A stretch of 64,000 bases of DNA from Flavobacterium sp. HBTb2-11-1 (GCF_009826975.1 NZ_WUMO01000001.1:1054001-1118000); one strand, 5' to 3'; counted from the stretch's first letter, positions 46,341-56,737 are shown. The notes: generated by a model not told the origin, from the sequence alone. Program-made: numbers and translations.

Positions 46341-46568
46341 ATGAAAAAAAAATCTATTAATGAATTACGTTTAGATAAAAATGTAATTTCAAAATTTTCT
46401 GCTAAGATGATTAAAGGTGGCGGAGGTGATACTTATACGTGTGCAGATAGTCCAATGACATCTTGTAATGGAAAATGTGGGCCTGTGCAAACTCATGCTA
46501 CCGCAGCAGCACAAACATGTGTAGAATCTGTTGACATTGGTTGTGATACTCCTCCTTTTATTAATTAA
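46341..46568 (+). CDS. Class I lanthipeptide precursor (double-glycine leader)
   Basis: A 75-residue peptide. The leader (1-27 or so) has LRLDKNVISKF...MIKGG, the pattern of Bacteroidetes class I leaders ending in a Gly-Gly site (four consecutive Gly at 26-29). The core is Cys- and Ser/Thr-rich: Cys34, 42, 46, 60 and 68, with ten Ser/Thr (31, 33, 37, 40, 41, 51, 54, 59, 63, 70). Ser37, Ser41 and Ser63 each stand exactly five residues before a Cys. It lacks the FNLD box of firmicute nisin-type leaders. It is divergent from lanC and followed by its own terminator. The product is inferred, not known. Confidence 0.88.
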   Translation: MKKKSINELRLDKNVISKFSAKMIKGGGGDTYTCADSPMTSCNGKCGPVQTHATAAAQTCVESVDIGCDTPPFIN

Positions 46569-46592
46569 TTTGCAAAGACATTTGTTATAATA

Positions 46593-46622
46593 AAACAGTA
46601 GATCGTTCTACTGTTTTTTTTT
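46593..46622 (+). terminator. Intrinsic terminator of the precursor gene
   Basis: AAACAGTAGA (46593-46602) pairs with TCTACTGTTT (46607-46616) around TCGT, followed by a T-run. It gives the precursor a short monocistronic transcript. Confidence 0.9.
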
Positions 46623-46935
46623 AAACATCTCATCCTTTTAAAGGAAACTTAGGCTAACTATAACGTTATAATTTTTTATTTAGAAAGATTCTTAGTGAAA
46701 ACAGAGGTAAAAACTTACTTACTTTATAACATCGAATTTCGACTTTGTTAAAGAAAAGATTTTTAAATATTAATAATTCATTATTTTAATTCAAAATTGA
46801 TTTTTTGGCAAAAACAAGCAGTGAAAATCGTTTTTTAGCAATAATAATTTTTGAAAAGCCTTGTTCTGTTATATTTTTTTTAATTATCGGGTTTAATGCT
46901 TAAATTTGCCTCAAAAAAATAAATCCGCTTTTATT
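46623..46935. other. Intergenic region between the precursor terminator and acnB
   Basis: A 313-base A+T-rich spacer. The only element noted is TAAATTTG at 46901-46908, a -7 promoter match 27 bases before the acnB ATG. No further precursor peptide, transporter fragment or RNA gene was found on either strand. Confidence 0.5.
46901..46908 (+). promoter_or_regulatory. Putative -7 promoter element of acnB
   Basis: TAAATTTG matches TAnnTTTG and lies 27 bases before the acnB ATG. No TTG box at the usual spacing. Confidence 0.5.
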
Positions 46936-49707
46936 ATGAGTATTTATCAGGATTACCTTCAAGAAATTGAAGAAAGAAAAAATCAAGGGTTACACCCTAA
47001 ACCAATCGATGGAGCTGAATTATTAAGCGAAATCATTGCCCAAATTAAAGATGTCGATAACGCATACCGCGAAGATTCTCTTAAGTTTTTTATTTACAAT
47101 ACTTTACCAGGTACTACAAGTGCTGCCGGTGAAAAAGCTAAGTTCCTAAAAGAAATTATTTTAGGTCAATCTGTAGTTAAAGAAATTACTCCAGTTTTTG
47201 CTTTTGAATTATTATCACACATGAAGGGTGGACCTTCGATTGAAGTGTTATTAGATTTAGCTTTAGGAAACGATGCTGCAATCGCTAAACAAGCTGCAGA
47301 TGTTCTTAAAACTCAAGTTTTCCTTTACGATGCAGACACAGATCGTTTGAAAGAAGCTTTCAAAAATGATAATGCAATTGCTAAAGAAATTCTAGAAAGT
47401 TATGCGAAAGCCGAATTCTTCACGAAACTTCCAGAAGTGGCTGAAGAAATTAAGGTTGTTACTTATATCGCTGGAGAAGGTGATATCTCTACGGATTTAT
47501 TATCTCCAGGAAACCAGGCTCACTCACGTTCAGATCGTGAGCTTCACGGAAAATGTATGATTACGCCTCAAGCGCAAGAAGAAATTCAAGCTTTACAGGC
47601 TAAGCATCCAGATGCAAGCGTAATGTTAATTGCTGAAAAAGGAACAATGGGAGTTGGTTCTTCTCGTATGTCAGGTGTAAACAACGTTGCACTTTGGACA
47701 GGAAAACAAGCTAGTCCATATGTTCCATTCGTAAATATTGCTCCAATTGTTGGAGGAACAAACGGTATTTCTCCAATTTTCCTTACTACGGTAGATGTAA
47801 CAGGAGGAATCGGAATTGACCTTAAAAACTGGGTTAAAAAACTTGATGCAGATGGAAAACCTGTATTAAACGAAAATAATGAGCCAATTCTTGAGCAAGC
47901 ATATTCTGTTGCTACAGGAACTGTTTTGACTATCAATACTCAAACAAAAAAACTTTATAATGGTGATCAAGAATTAATTGATATTTCAAGATCATTTACT
48001 CCTCAAAAGAAAGAGTTCATTAGAGCTGGAGGATCGTATGCAATTGTGTTTGGTAAAAAACTTCAAACTTTTGCGGCTAAAGTTTTAGATATTCAAGCTC
48101 CTGCAGTATTTGCTCCATCTAAAGAAATTTCTAATGAAGGACAAGGTTTAACTGCAGTAGAAAAAATCTTCAATAAAAATGCTGTAGGTATTGCACCAGG
48201 AAAAGTATTGCATGCTGGATCTGATGTTCGTGTAGAGGTAAACATTGTAGGTTCTCAGGATACTACTGGTCTTATGACTGCTCAAGAGTTAGAGTCTATG
48301 GCTGCTACAGTTATTTCTCCAATTGTTGATGGGGCTTACCAATCTGGTTGTCATACAGCTTCTGTTTGGGATAAAAAAGCTCAGGCTAACATTCCTAAAT
48401 TGATGAAATTTATGAACAACTTCGGTCTAATCACGGCTCGTGACCCGAAAGGTGTTTATCATTCAATGACAGATGTTATTCATAAAGTGCTTAATGATAT
48501 TACTGTAGACGAATGGGCTATCATTATTGGTGGTGACTCTCATACAAGAATGTCTAAAGGTGTTGCTTTTGGTGCTGACTCAGGAACAGTTGCTCTTGCT
48601 CTTGCTACTGGAGAAGCTTCTATGCCAATTCCAGAATCTGTAAAAGTGACTTTCGTTGGAGATATGAAAGAATACATGGATTTCCGTGATGTAGTTCACG
48701 CTACACAAGCTCAAATGCTTAAGAAATTCAATGGTGAGAATGTATTCCAAGGTAGAATTATCGAGGTTCATATCGGAACTCTTACAGCTGACCAAGCGTT
48801 TACATTTACAGACTGGACTGCAGAGATGAAAGCAAAAGCTTCTATCTGTATTTCTGAAGATGATACTTTGATCGAATCATTGGAAATTGCTAAAGGCAGA
48901 ATCCAGATCATGATTGATAAAGGAATGGACAATGAAAGACAAGTTCTTCAAGGATTAATCAATAAAGCAGATAAGAGAATTGCAGAAATTAAATCTGGCG
49001 AAAAACCAGCTTTAACTCCAGATGCAAATGCTAAATATTATGCTGAAGTTGTAGTTGACTTGGATCAAATTGCTGAGCCAATGATCGCTGACCCAGACGT
49101 TAATAATAAAGACGTTTCTAAACGTTATACTCACGATACTATTAGACCGTTATCTTTCTATGGTGGAGAGAAAAAAGTAGATCTTGGATTTATTGGTTCT
49201 TGTATGGTTCACAAAGGAGATATGAAAATTTTAGCTCAAATGTTGAAAAATGTTGAAGCGCAACAAGGAAAAGTAGAATTTAATGCTCCTCTTGTAGTTG
49301 CTCCTCCAACTTACAATATTGTTGATGAGTTGAAAGCTGAAGGTGACTGGGAAGTTTTACAAAGATATTCAGGTTTTGAATTTGACGATAATGCTCCAAA
49401 ATCGGCAGCGCGTACAGAATATGAAAATATGTTGTACTTAGAGCGTCCTGGATGTAACCTTTGTATGGGTAACCAAGAAAAAGCAGCTAAGGGAGATACA
49501 GTAATGGCAACATCTACACGTTTATTCCAAGGAAGAGTTGTAGAAGATGCTGACGGTAAAAAAGGAGAATCATTGCTTTCTTCTACGCCAGTTGTTGTTC
49601 TTTCTACAATTTTAGGTAGAATTCCAACAATGGAAGAGTACACTGCTGCAGTAGATGGTATTAACTTAACGAAGTTTGCTCCATCTAACAAACAGTTAGT
49701 TATGTAA
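46936..49707 (+). CDS. acnB: Bifunctional aconitate hydratase 2 / 2-methylisocitrate dehydratase
   Basis: A 923-residue iron-sulfur enzyme interconverting citrate and isocitrate. It has the AcnB order: N-terminal HEAT-like domain (about 1-160), the swivel domain, then the catalytic core. Cluster ligands lie in the segments [19 protein letters not shown] and [10 protein letters not shown]. The ATG at 46936 gives the usual family start [18 protein letters not shown]; an upstream TTG would add a poor extension. It is longer than E. coli AcnB (865) by internal segments. A second, unrelated-type aconitase follows after a terminator. Confidence 0.96.
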   Translation: MSIYQDYLQEIEERKNQGLHPKPIDGAELLSEIIAQIKDVDNAYREDSLKFFIYNTLPGTTSAAGEKAKFLKEIILGQSVVKEITPVFAFELLSHMKGGPSIEVLLDLALGNDAAIAKQAADVLKTQVFLYDADTDRLKEAFKNDNAIAKEILESYAKAEFFTKLPEVAEEIKVVTYIAGEGDISTDLLSPGNQAHSRSDRELHGKCMITPQAQEEIQALQAKHPDASVMLIAEKGTMGVGSSRMSGVNNVALWTGKQASPYVPFVNIAPIVGGTNGISPIFLTTVDVTGGIGIDLKNWVKKLDADGKPVLNENNEPILEQAYSVATGTVLTINTQTKKLYNGDQELIDISRSFTPQKKEFIRAGGSYAIVFGKKLQTFAAKVLDIQAPAVFAPSKEISNEGQGLTAVEKIFNKNAVGIAPGKVLHAGSDVRVEVNIVGSQDTTGLMTAQELESMAATVISPIVDGAYQSGCHTASVWDKKAQANIPKLMKFMNNFGLITARDPKGVYHSMTDVIHKVLNDITVDEWAIIIGGDSHTRMSKGVAFGADSGTVALALATGEASMPIPESVKVTFVGDMKEYMDFRDVVHATQAQMLKKFNGENVFQGRIIEVHIGTLTADQAFTFTDWTAEMKAKASICISEDDTLIESLEIAKGRIQIMIDKGMDNERQVLQGLINKADKRIAEIKSGEKPALTPDANAKYYAEVVVDLDQIAEPMIADPDVNNKDVSKRYTHDTIRPLSFYGGEKKVDLGFIGSCMVHKGDMKILAQMLKNVEAQQGKVEFNAPLVVAPPTYNIVDELKAEGDWEVLQRYSGFEFDDNAPKSAARTEYENMLYLERPGCNLCMGNQEKAAKGDTVMATSTRLFQGRVVEDADGKKGESLLSSTPVVVLSTILGRIPTMEEYTAAVDGINLTKFAPSNKQLVM

Positions 49708-49732
49708 TCTAGACATTATTTTAGAATATTTT

Positions 49733-49764
49733 AAAAGCCCGAGTCGTAAAACTCGGGCTTTTTT
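49733..49764 (+). terminator. Intrinsic terminator after acnB
   Basis: AAAAGCCCGAGT (49733-49744) and ACTCGGGCTTTT (49751-49762) form a perfect 12-bp stem with a 6-base loop and a T-run. Confidence 0.92.
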
Positions 49765-49831
49765 AGTAATAATTGTTCTATTTTTTGTAACTTGTCATGT
49801 TCAAAAAAGAATAATAAAAACAAAAAAATCT

Positions 49832-52096
49832 ATGGCTTTTGATATCGAAATGATTAAAAAGGTGTACGAAAACATGCCAGCGCGAGTTGATAAAGCGCGT
49901 GAAATTGTTGGTCGTCCGCTTACTTTAACAGAGAAAATTTTATACAATCACCTTTGGGATGGAAATCCGACTAAGGCGTTTGGAAGAGGAATTGATTATG
50001 TTGACTTTGCACCAGACCGTGTTGCTTGTCAAGATGCAACAGCACAAATGGCTTTGCTGCAGTTTATGCATGCAGGTAAATCTAAAGTGGCGGTGCCTAC
50101 AACAGTTCACTGTGATCACTTGATTCAGGCAAAAGTAGATGCAGCAACCGATTTGGCAAGAGCAAAAACTCAAAGCAATGAGGTTTTTGATTTCTTATCG
50201 TCAGTTTCTAATAAATACGGAATTGGTTTCTGGAAGCCAGGAGCTGGAATTATTCACCAGGTAGTGCTTGAAAATTATGCTTTCCCAGGAGGAATGATGA
50301 TTGGTACCGATTCTCACACTGTAAATGCAGGTGGTTTAGGAATGGTGGCTATTGGTGTTGGTGGAGCAGATGCTGTAGATGTTATGTCTGGAATGGCATG
50401 GGAACTTAAATTTCCTAAACTAATTGGAGTAAAATTAACAGGTAAATTGTCTGGCTGGACAGCTCCAAAAGATGTTATTCTTAAAGTTGCTGGTATTCTT
50501 ACTGTAAAAGGAGGTACTGGAGCAATTGTAGAATATTTTGGAGAAGGTGCGAAAGCAATGTCTTGCACGGGTAAAGGAACTATTTGTAACATGGGGGCTG
50601 AAATTGGAGCTACAACTTCAACTTTTGGCTATGATGATTCAATGAGCCGTTACCTACGTTCTACAAATAGAGCAGATGTTGCAGATGCTGCAGATAAAAT
50701 CGCGTCTTATTTGACTGGAGACCCAGAAGTATATGCTAATCCGGAGCAATATTTTGATCAAGTAATTGAAATCAATTTATCTACATTAGAGCCGCACTTA
50801 AATGGTCCTTTTACGCCAGATTTGGCTACTCCGATTTCTAAAATGAAAGAAGAAGCAATCAAAAATAACTGGCCGTTACAAGTTCAGTATGGTCTGATAG
50901 GTTCTTGTACAAACTCATCGTACGAAGATATTTCTCGTGCTGCTTCTTTAGCAAAACAAGTTGCTGCTAAAAATTTAAAAACAAAAGCGAAATTTACTAT
51001 TACGCCAGGTTCTGAGGTAGTGCGTTCTACAATAGAAAGAGATGGATTTATTGATACTTTTAATAAAATCAATGCAACAGTATTTGCAAATGCTTGCGGA
51101 CCATGTATTGGTATGTGGGATAGAGAAGGAGCAGAGAAAGAAGAAAGAAATACTATTGTGCACTCTTTCAACCGTAACTTCTCAAAACGTGCCGATGGTA
51201 ACCCGAATACTTTAGCTTTTGTAGGTTCTCCTGAATTGGTGACTGCTTTGGCTATTGCAGGTGATTTAGGGTTTAATCCATTAACTGATAAATTAATCAA
51301 CGAAGACGGTGAAGAGGTGATGCTTGAAGAGCCAACAGGAGATGAACTTCCTGCTAAAGGTTTCTATGCTGAAGATCCAGGATTCCAAGCTCCAGCTGAA
51401 GATGGGTCAAATGTTCAAGTGGTTGTTAATCCAACCTCAGAACGTTTGCAATTATTGGCTCCTTTTGATGCTTGGGATGGTAAGAATATTACAGGTGCCA
51501 AATTGTTAATCAAAGCATTCGGAAAATGTACGACCGATCATATTTCTATGGCTGGCCCATGGTTGCGTTTCCGTGGACATTTAGATAATATTTCTAATAA
51601 TATGTTGATTGGTGCTGTGAATGCATATAATCAAAAAACAAACTCTGTAAAAAATCAATTAACGGGGCAATATGATGCTGTTCCTGCGGTTGCTCGTGCG
51701 TACAAAGCTGCTGGAGTTCCATCTATTGTAGTTGGAGATCATAATTACGGAGAAGGTTCTTCTCGTGAGCATGCTGCTATGGAGCCTCGTTTCTTAGGAG
51801 TTAAAGCGGTATTGGTGAAATCATTTGCTCGTATTCACGAAACTAACCTTAAAAAACAAGGCCTTTTAGGATTGACGTTTGCAAACGAAGCAGATTATGA
51901 CAAGATACAAGAGGATGATACAATTAACTTCTTAGATTTAACAGAATTTGCTCCTGGAAAACCATTAACTCTTGAATTTGTTCATGCTGATGGTACAAAA
52001 GATATTATTTTGGCAAATCATACTTACAACGAAGGTCAGATTGGCTGGTTTGTAGCTGGCTCTGCATTGAATTTGATTGCTGCAGGAAAAGCTTAA
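49832..52096 (+). CDS. Aconitate hydratase, mitochondrial (AcnA-related) type
   Basis: A 754-residue aconitase of the mitochondrial type, a 4Fe-4S TCA-cycle enzyme. Cluster Cys residues are in [10 protein letters not shown] and in [11 protein letters not shown] (two Cys), and the active-site [15 protein letters not shown] is intact. It has its own transcript, being separated from acnB by a terminator. Two phylogenetically distinct aconitases side by side is notable but, as I recall, common in Flavobacteriia. They may differ in oxygen sensitivity or substrate (methylisocitrate). Confidence 0.95.
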   Translation: MAFDIEMIKKVYENMPARVDKAREIVGRPLTLTEKILYNHLWDGNPTKAFGRGIDYVDFAPDRVACQDATAQMALLQFMHAGKSKVAVPTTVHCDHLIQAKVDAATDLARAKTQSNEVFDFLSSVSNKYGIGFWKPGAGIIHQVVLENYAFPGGMMIGTDSHTVNAGGLGMVAIGVGGADAVDVMSGMAWELKFPKLIGVKLTGKLSGWTAPKDVILKVAGILTVKGGTGAIVEYFGEGAKAMSCTGKGTICNMGAEIGATTSTFGYDDSMSRYLRSTNRADVADAADKIASYLTGDPEVYANPEQYFDQVIEINLSTLEPHLNGPFTPDLATPISKMKEEAIKNNWPLQVQYGLIGSCTNSSYEDISRAASLAKQVAAKNLKTKAKFTITPGSEVVRSTIERDGFIDTFNKINATVFANACGPCIGMWDREGAEKEERNTIVHSFNRNFSKRADGNPNTLAFVGSPELVTALAIAGDLGFNPLTDKLINEDGEEVMLEEPTGDELPAKGFYAEDPGFQAPAEDGSNVQVVVNPTSERLQLLAPFDAWDGKNITGAKLLIKAFGKCTTDHISMAGPWLRFRGHLDNISNNMLIGAVNAYNQKTNSVKNQLTGQYDAVPAVARAYKAAGVPSIVVGDHNYGEGSSREHAAMEPRFLGVKAVLVKSFARIHETNLKKQGLLGLTFANEADYDKIQEDDTINFLDLTEFAPGKPLTLEFVHADGTKDIILANHTYNEGQIGWFVAGSALNLIAAGKA

Positions 52097-52116
52097 TATT
52101 TGTATTCAATTATATC

Positions 52117-52152
52117 AAAAAAACGCTCTGTTTTTACAGGGCGTTTTTTTAT
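52117..52152. terminator. Bidirectional intrinsic terminator
   Basis: AAAACGCTCTGT and ACAGGGCGTTTT form the stem (one G-T pair) around a T-loop, with A-run and T-run flanks. It separates the aconitase from the convergent Kelch gene. Confidence 0.88.
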
Positions 52153-52158
52153 TATTCA

Positions 52159-53553
52159 TTAATTAATTTTAATTGAATTTGATCCCAAAGTTTTAATCCG
52201 ATTTGGTTTTGTTGTTTCGAATTCATCAATTGAAATGCTATAAGTGTTTGCAGAAGGTGTTTTAGAATAATCGTTATAGGTATAGCCTCCAATTATGTAT
52301 AATTTGTCTTTGTAAAAATACATGGCAGAAAACCTTAATCCCAATTCAATTTTGTATTCTTTGAGTTGTCTTGTTTTTAATTGATATGTGTACATTTTTG
52401 TGTCTTCAAAAAAGTAAACAACATCATTATGGCAGGCTATTGCAGGTCTTTCTAATTCCGAAAATAATTCGCCTTCCGTCTCCCATTTTTGAGTAATTAA
52501 ATTAAAGGTTTCAATTTTGGAAAGAGGTTGGCCGTTATTTCCTCCGATAAGATATATTTTGTCATCAATTAAAATTCCTGTAGTTTCTTTTGCTGTTGGC
52601 ATATTGTCCAATTCGTACCAATAGCCCGAAGTAATGTTGTATAAGTGTGTTTTGTTGGTAAAAGTTTTTTTACCGCTTTCAGTCATTTTTACAGAACCAC
52701 CCATTATAATGATATTGTCTTTATAAGTAAAGGAAGCAAAATCTGTAGCTTGATGTGGATTTGTATTGTCAACTGTTATGGTTTGGCCGGCAAGGCTTAG
52801 CACTTCGATCTGATCTTGTAAATACTCAAACTTTCCATTTGCAGAAATTCTTTTCCCACCTAAAACGTAAACTGAGTTATTATATAAATGTATATTGTGG
52901 TGTGCTCTTTTAATAAACTTTACAGGTGTAATTTCCCAGTTGTCATTTGAAATATCATAAGTGCAAAAATCTCCTTTATAAAACAGAAAAGTCGAATTTC
53001 TTCTTAATTCATTTTGAAAATCTTTTAAAGTGGGATCGGGTTTTTCTGCAGCAACTTTCTTCCATGAGTCAGCTTCATTCGATCCGTTTCCGCCAATGAC
53101 ATAAATTTTGCCATCATTTAAAAATGACCCAAAAGAGAAGATTGGATATTTTAAAGGGTTTAATTTGTTAAAATCTAGCTTTGGTTTTAATTTAAGCTGA
53201 TAATTGGCAGTAATCTTCAATTCAGATAAATCTTCTACTTCATTAGTCATAAAAATCCTGAAATTTGATTTTTTTAAGTCTTTCAGATTGATTTTTATAG
53301 TGGTAAATCCAATATGAGTGAATTCTAAAATTTCATCATCTTTAAATTGGGAAAGCAGCTTTAAAGAGAATTTTCCGTTGCGATCTGTTGTGGTTCCCAC
53401 TTTGCTTGATAGTGCGAAGACATTAATATTGTCAATAGGAAGGCTGTCTTTTTTTGAGATTACTTCGCCATTTATATTCTGCGAAATAGAAAAGAAAGGA
53501 ATAAAGACTAAAAACAAGAGTATTGTTTCTGTCATTTCTTTTGATTTTAGCAT
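52159..53553 (-). CDS. Secreted Kelch-repeat protein with carboxypeptidase-regulatory-like domain
   Basis: A 464-residue exported protein. A signal peptide of about 25 residues ends FFSISQ. Residues 27-110 form a CarboxypepD_reg-like domain (INGEVISKKDSLPIDNINVF, TTTDRNGKFSLKL). Residues 135-450 hold repeated Kelch blades with the YVIGG/YLIGG motif (KIYVIGGNGSN, SVYVLGGKRI, IYLIGGNNGQP, LYIIGGYTYN), a six-bladed propeller probably used for protein or glycan binding. The function is unknown. The ATG at 53553 is taken; one at 53535 would also retain the signal. Confidence 0.78.
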   Translation of the reverse strand: MLKSKEMTETILLFLVFIPFFSISQNINGEVISKKDSLPIDNINVFALSSKVGTTTDRNGKFSLKLLSQFKDDEILEFTHIGFTTIKINLKDLKKSNFRIFMTNEVEDLSELKITANYQLKLKPKLDFNKLNPLKYPIFSFGSFLNDGKIYVIGGNGSNEADSWKKVAAEKPDPTLKDFQNELRRNSTFLFYKGDFCTYDISNDNWEITPVKFIKRAHHNIHLYNNSVYVLGGKRISANGKFEYLQDQIEVLSLAGQTITVDNTNPHQATDFASFTYKDNIIIMGGSVKMTESGKKTFTNKTHLYNITSGYWYELDNMPTAKETTGILIDDKIYLIGGNNGQPLSKIETFNLITQKWETEGELFSELERPAIACHNDVVYFFEDTKMYTYQLKTRQLKEYKIELGLRFSAMYFYKDKLYIIGGYTYNDYSKTPSANTYSISIDEFETTKPNRIKTLGSNSIKIN

Positions 53554-53575
53554 AAAAAAACTTTTAAAATTGCCT

Positions 53576-53583
53576 CAAATGTA
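53576..53583 (-). promoter_or_regulatory. Putative -7 promoter element of the Kelch gene
   Basis: TACATTTG on the minus strand, 22 bases before the Kelch ATG. No correctly spaced TTG box. Confidence 0.4.
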
Positions 53584-53703
53584 AAAGACTGCATTTCAAA
53601 AAGTTGGCTCAATTTCTGTGCCGAGGCTGTTAATTTGAGGTAAAATAATTGTTAAAAATACAGGTTTTTTTACTTTAAAAAGTTAAATTCGCTTTTTAGG
53701 CAA

Positions 53704-53711
53704 TATATTTG
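53704..53711 (+). promoter_or_regulatory. Putative -7 promoter element of the LysM/NlpC gene
   Basis: TATATTTG matches TAnnTTTG, 62 bases before the ATG at 53774. No correctly spaced TTG box. Confidence 0.4.
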
Positions 53712-53773
53712 TCTTTTTGGAGTTGAGATTAATGTATAATATAAAAAAAGTGTAAAAACTTTAATAATAGAGT

Positions 53774-54937
53774 ATGGTGTATCGGTTAATAATAGTATTG
53801 TTTTTTTTCAGTGTTGGAGCCTTTGCGCAGGATAATTTTATTAAGCACAAAATTTCACAAGGAGATAACCTTTCTGTTATTGCTAAGAAATATGGCGTAA
53901 AAGTAAAAGATATTGCAGATGCAAATCCGAATGCTCCTAAAATATTAAAACTAAATTCAATTCTTTTAATTCCAAACAAGAATAAAAATACTCCAAAGAC
54001 AAAAACAAAAAATGTTGAAGTTGCGGCAAATGATACTCCTTCTATTCCTGCTTCTGGCACTCATGAAGTAGCTGCCAAAGAAACACTTTGGGGGATTTCT
54101 AAAAAATATAATGTTTCTGTTGAAGATTTAAAGAAAGCAAATCCATCTCTGGAGATCGAAGGCTTAAAAATAGGTCAGCAAATAAACATTCCTTCAAATA
54201 ACGTCGCGTCAAATATTAATTCGCCAAATGATGCTCCAGTTAATTCAGAAGTAGTTTCAACAGATGTAGAGCTTATAAGAGAAGTTAAGTCTAAAGAAAC
54301 AAAATATGGTATTTCTAAAGAATACGGTATTTCAGTTGCAGAGCTAGAACGTCAGAATCCGTCAATTAAAGGAAAAGTGCCTGTCGGATATTTGTTGAAA
54401 ATTCGTGTTCCAAAAGAAAAAGCAGATGCGATTCAGGCTGCAAAAGCTTTACAAGAAACGAATGTACAGACAGATGCTTCATCTAGTCAAATAGCAGAAA
54501 CAGCGCCAGAAATCAAAAAAGATTCTACGTTTGTAAGAACAGGAAATTATTCTGAATTAATTGATCGGCTTATAGCAAGCGCAACTGAGAATATAGGTAT
54601 TAGATATAGATCAGGCGGGACAACAAAAGCAGGTTTTGACTGCTCAGGATTAATGTTTTGTACTTTTGGCAATTTTGATATTAAACTGCCGAGAAGCTCA
54701 ATAGAACAATCTCGAATAGGAACAAAAGTAGCTTCGGAGGAGGCTCAAAAAGGCGATTTAATTTTCTTTAGAACTAATGGCAGACGCCATATCAATCATG
54801 TAGGTATGGTTGTTGAAAATGTTGATGGGGAGATTAAATTTGTACATTCATCTACTCATGGCGGTGTGATGATTTCTTCTACAAAAGAGCCATATTATAC
54901 AAGAAGTTTCTCCCAAGTAAACCGTGTTTTGAATTAA
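53774..54937 (+). CDS. LysM / NlpC-P60 peptidoglycan endopeptidase
   Basis: A 387-residue exported cell-wall hydrolase. The signal peptide is about 18 residues (ending GAFAQ). Three LysM glycan-binding units follow, at about 24-67 (SQGDNLSVIAKKYGVKV), 96-140 (AKETLWGISKKYNVSVED) and 170-215 (SKETKYGISKEYGISVAE). The C-terminal NlpC/P60 domain (about 255-385) has catalytic Cys290 in FDCSGLMF and the His in HINHVGMVVEN. It cuts peptide cross-links of peptidoglycan. Its 3' end overlaps the convergent response-regulator gene by four bases. Confidence 0.9.
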   Translation: MVYRLIIVLFFFSVGAFAQDNFIKHKISQGDNLSVIAKKYGVKVKDIADANPNAPKILKLNSILLIPNKNKNTPKTKTKNVEVAANDTPSIPASGTHEVAAKETLWGISKKYNVSVEDLKKANPSLEIEGLKIGQQINIPSNNVASNINSPNDAPVNSEVVSTDVELIREVKSKETKYGISKEYGISVAELERQNPSIKGKVPVGYLLKIRVPKEKADAIQAAKALQETNVQTDASSSQIAETAPEIKKDSTFVRTGNYSELIDRLIASATENIGIRYRSGGTTKAGFDCSGLMFCTFGNFDIKLPRSSIEQSRIGTKVASEEAQKGDLIFFRTNGRRHINHVGMVVENVDGEIKFVHSSTHGGVMISSTKEPYYTRSFSQVNRVLN

Positions 54938-55323
54938 ACCGAAAGAAAGGCATTTTTTAAAATCTCTAATCTAAAAGGTTTATTCCAGAAATCAGTTACG
55001 TACTTGTTTTCTTTAATTTTTTTGATTTCGTCACTATCTAAAGTCGAAGAAAGCACAAAAATTTCGGTTTTTTCTTTTACCTCTTCTGGAAGCCTGTCAA
55101 ATTCTTCTAGAAATTCAAAACCATTCATAATAGGCATTTGAATATCTAAGAGAATAATAAATGGGTTTTGATTCTGATGTTTTAGAATCCAGTTCATGCC
55201 TTCTTTTCCGTTGTTTGCAATATAAACAGGATTGATATCTAGCCCTTTTTTCAGCAGCTTTTTAGTGACAAATTGATCGATCAGATTGTCCTCTATAATT
55301 ATAAATTGAGATCTATACGGCAT
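54934..55323 (-). CDS. Receiver-only response regulator
   Basis: A 129-residue CheY-like receiver domain without output domain. Acidic pocket residues are in IIIEDN (Glu11, Asp12), the phosphorylated residue is Asp60 in LLDIQMP, and the conserved Ser/Thr and Lys are in LSST and NKPF. Its start overlaps the upstream histidine kinase gene by 11 bases, so the two are coupled and surely partners. Signalling must pass to another protein not encoded nearby. Confidence 0.9.
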   Translation of the reverse strand: MPYRSQFIIIEDNLIDQFVTKKLLKKGLDINPVYIANNGKEGMNWILKHQNQNPFIILLDIQMPIMNGFEFLEEFDRLPEEVKEKTEIFVLSSTLDSDEIKKIKENKYVTDFWNKPFRLEILKNAFLSV

Positions 55324-56737
55324 ACGAATTTGGTATTGTTACTATAAATTTACTTCCAACATTATTCTCTGAAAAAACAGAAATATCGCCTCTAATATTT
55401 TCAACGGCTTCTTTCACAATGTATAAGCCTAATCCGGAACCTTTATTTTTGTTTGTTCCAAAATACATGTCAAAAATTTTCGATTTGTAATCATCATGAA
55501 TTCCGATTCCATTATCTGTCACTTCAATTTTATTTAAACCTTCACTAAAATAAGTTTTTATTGTAATAAACATTTCTGGCTTATTGCAATCTGCATACTT
55601 AATAGCATTAGAAAGCAGATTGTTGATGATAATTTTTAAACGAAGCCCATCGCTCTCAATGTGATCCACCAAAAGCTCTTGCGTGAATTTAATTCTGTTT
55701 GCATTTTCAATATGCATTAATTGCAGAATTGCTTCATTGCATAACTCTTTTAGGCTTACAGGCTCCATGATTATTTGTTTTCTTTTGTTTTTCGAGTAAT
55801 CAATAATGTCACTGATAAACTGATCTTGCCTTGCAAGGCTTTGATGCATCATTTGCAAATAATTTCGAACCTGTTGCACATCATCTTCTAGTGCTGTTAT
55901 TTCGATAAGGCCTTTTAGTGAAGTAATCGGAGATCTCAAATCGTGTGATGCACTATAGACAAATCGGTCCAATTCGCGATTTACAATTACGAGATTTTCA
56001 TTTTTTACTTCAGTCTCTTTTTTTGAAACCAATAATCTTTTGACCATTATAGAATAATAAAGACAAACACTGCAGACTATAACCAGAATGAAAAATATAT
56101 TTGTAATAATTAGCAAATCCTTTATTTTTCGAGTTCCCTCTCCCAATGTGTTTGAAAAATTACGCTCATTAATTGTTAATCGATCGCTTATCGAACTTAT
56201 TTTTTTTAAATATTTTTTCTGATCCTCAGCAGTTAATATATTATGTTCGATTTTGGCATTGATCTGCTGGCCAATACCAAATAATTCAAAAATCAGCTGA
56301 TCTCCTTGTCCCCATTCATTTATGGCTTTAGATAAAAAGCTTACATTCTTAAAGTTTTCAAATAGCCATACAATATCGTCTAAATCATGTTCGTTATTTC
56401 GTCCGGTTAAAAAACCTTTTCTTGCGATTTCATTATCTCCAACTTTCAAGAGTGTAACCCTTGCAATACCATCTCCCTGAGGCACCTTTAATTCTTCAAG
56501 GTACAATTTCCATTGTGCGGGGTTTTTGGTAAATAAATAGGTGATTAAATGTCTAGAAGCATCTTTTTGTCCTTTTGAATAATGCGATTCTCCATTTACA
56601 TATGCTCTATTAGCTGATAAGATTTTGATTGTGAAAAAATTGATGCAGATTAATAATGCGCACGAAATGAAAACCACTAAAATAAGAATGAAAACATTTG
56701 GGAAACGAAAATTTTTTAAAGCTTGCAATTTAGACAT
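55313..56737 (-). CDS. Membrane-bound sensor histidine kinase
   Basis: A 474-residue kinase. Two membrane spans (about 15-37 and 208-230) enclose a helical extracytoplasmic domain of about 170 residues resembling four-helix sensor (CHASE3-like) domains. The phosphoacceptor is His265 in YSASHDLRSPITSL. The ATPase domain has the N box NNLLSNAIKYAD, G1 DNGIGI and G2 GSGLGLYIVKEAV. It precedes and overlaps its receiver-only partner. The signal is unknown. Confidence 0.92.
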   Translation of the reverse strand: MSKLQALKNFRFPNVFILILVVFISCALLICINFFTIKILSANRAYVNGESHYSKGQKDASRHLITYLFTKNPAQWKLYLEELKVPQGDGIARVTLLKVGDNEIARKGFLTGRNNEHDLDDIVWLFENFKNVSFLSKAINEWGQGDQLIFELFGIGQQINAKIEHNILTAEDQKKYLKKISSISDRLTINERNFSNTLGEGTRKIKDLLIITNIFFILVIVCSVCLYYSIMVKRLLVSKKETEVKNENLVIVNRELDRFVYSASHDLRSPITSLKGLIEITALEDDVQQVRNYLQMMHQSLARQDQFISDIIDYSKNKRKQIIMEPVSLKELCNEAILQLMHIENANRIKFTQELLVDHIESDGLRLKIIINNLLSNAIKYADCNKPEMFITIKTYFSEGLNKIEVTDNGIGIHDDYKSKIFDMYFGTNKNKGSGLGLYIVKEAVENIRGDISVFSENNVGSKFIVTIPNSYAV

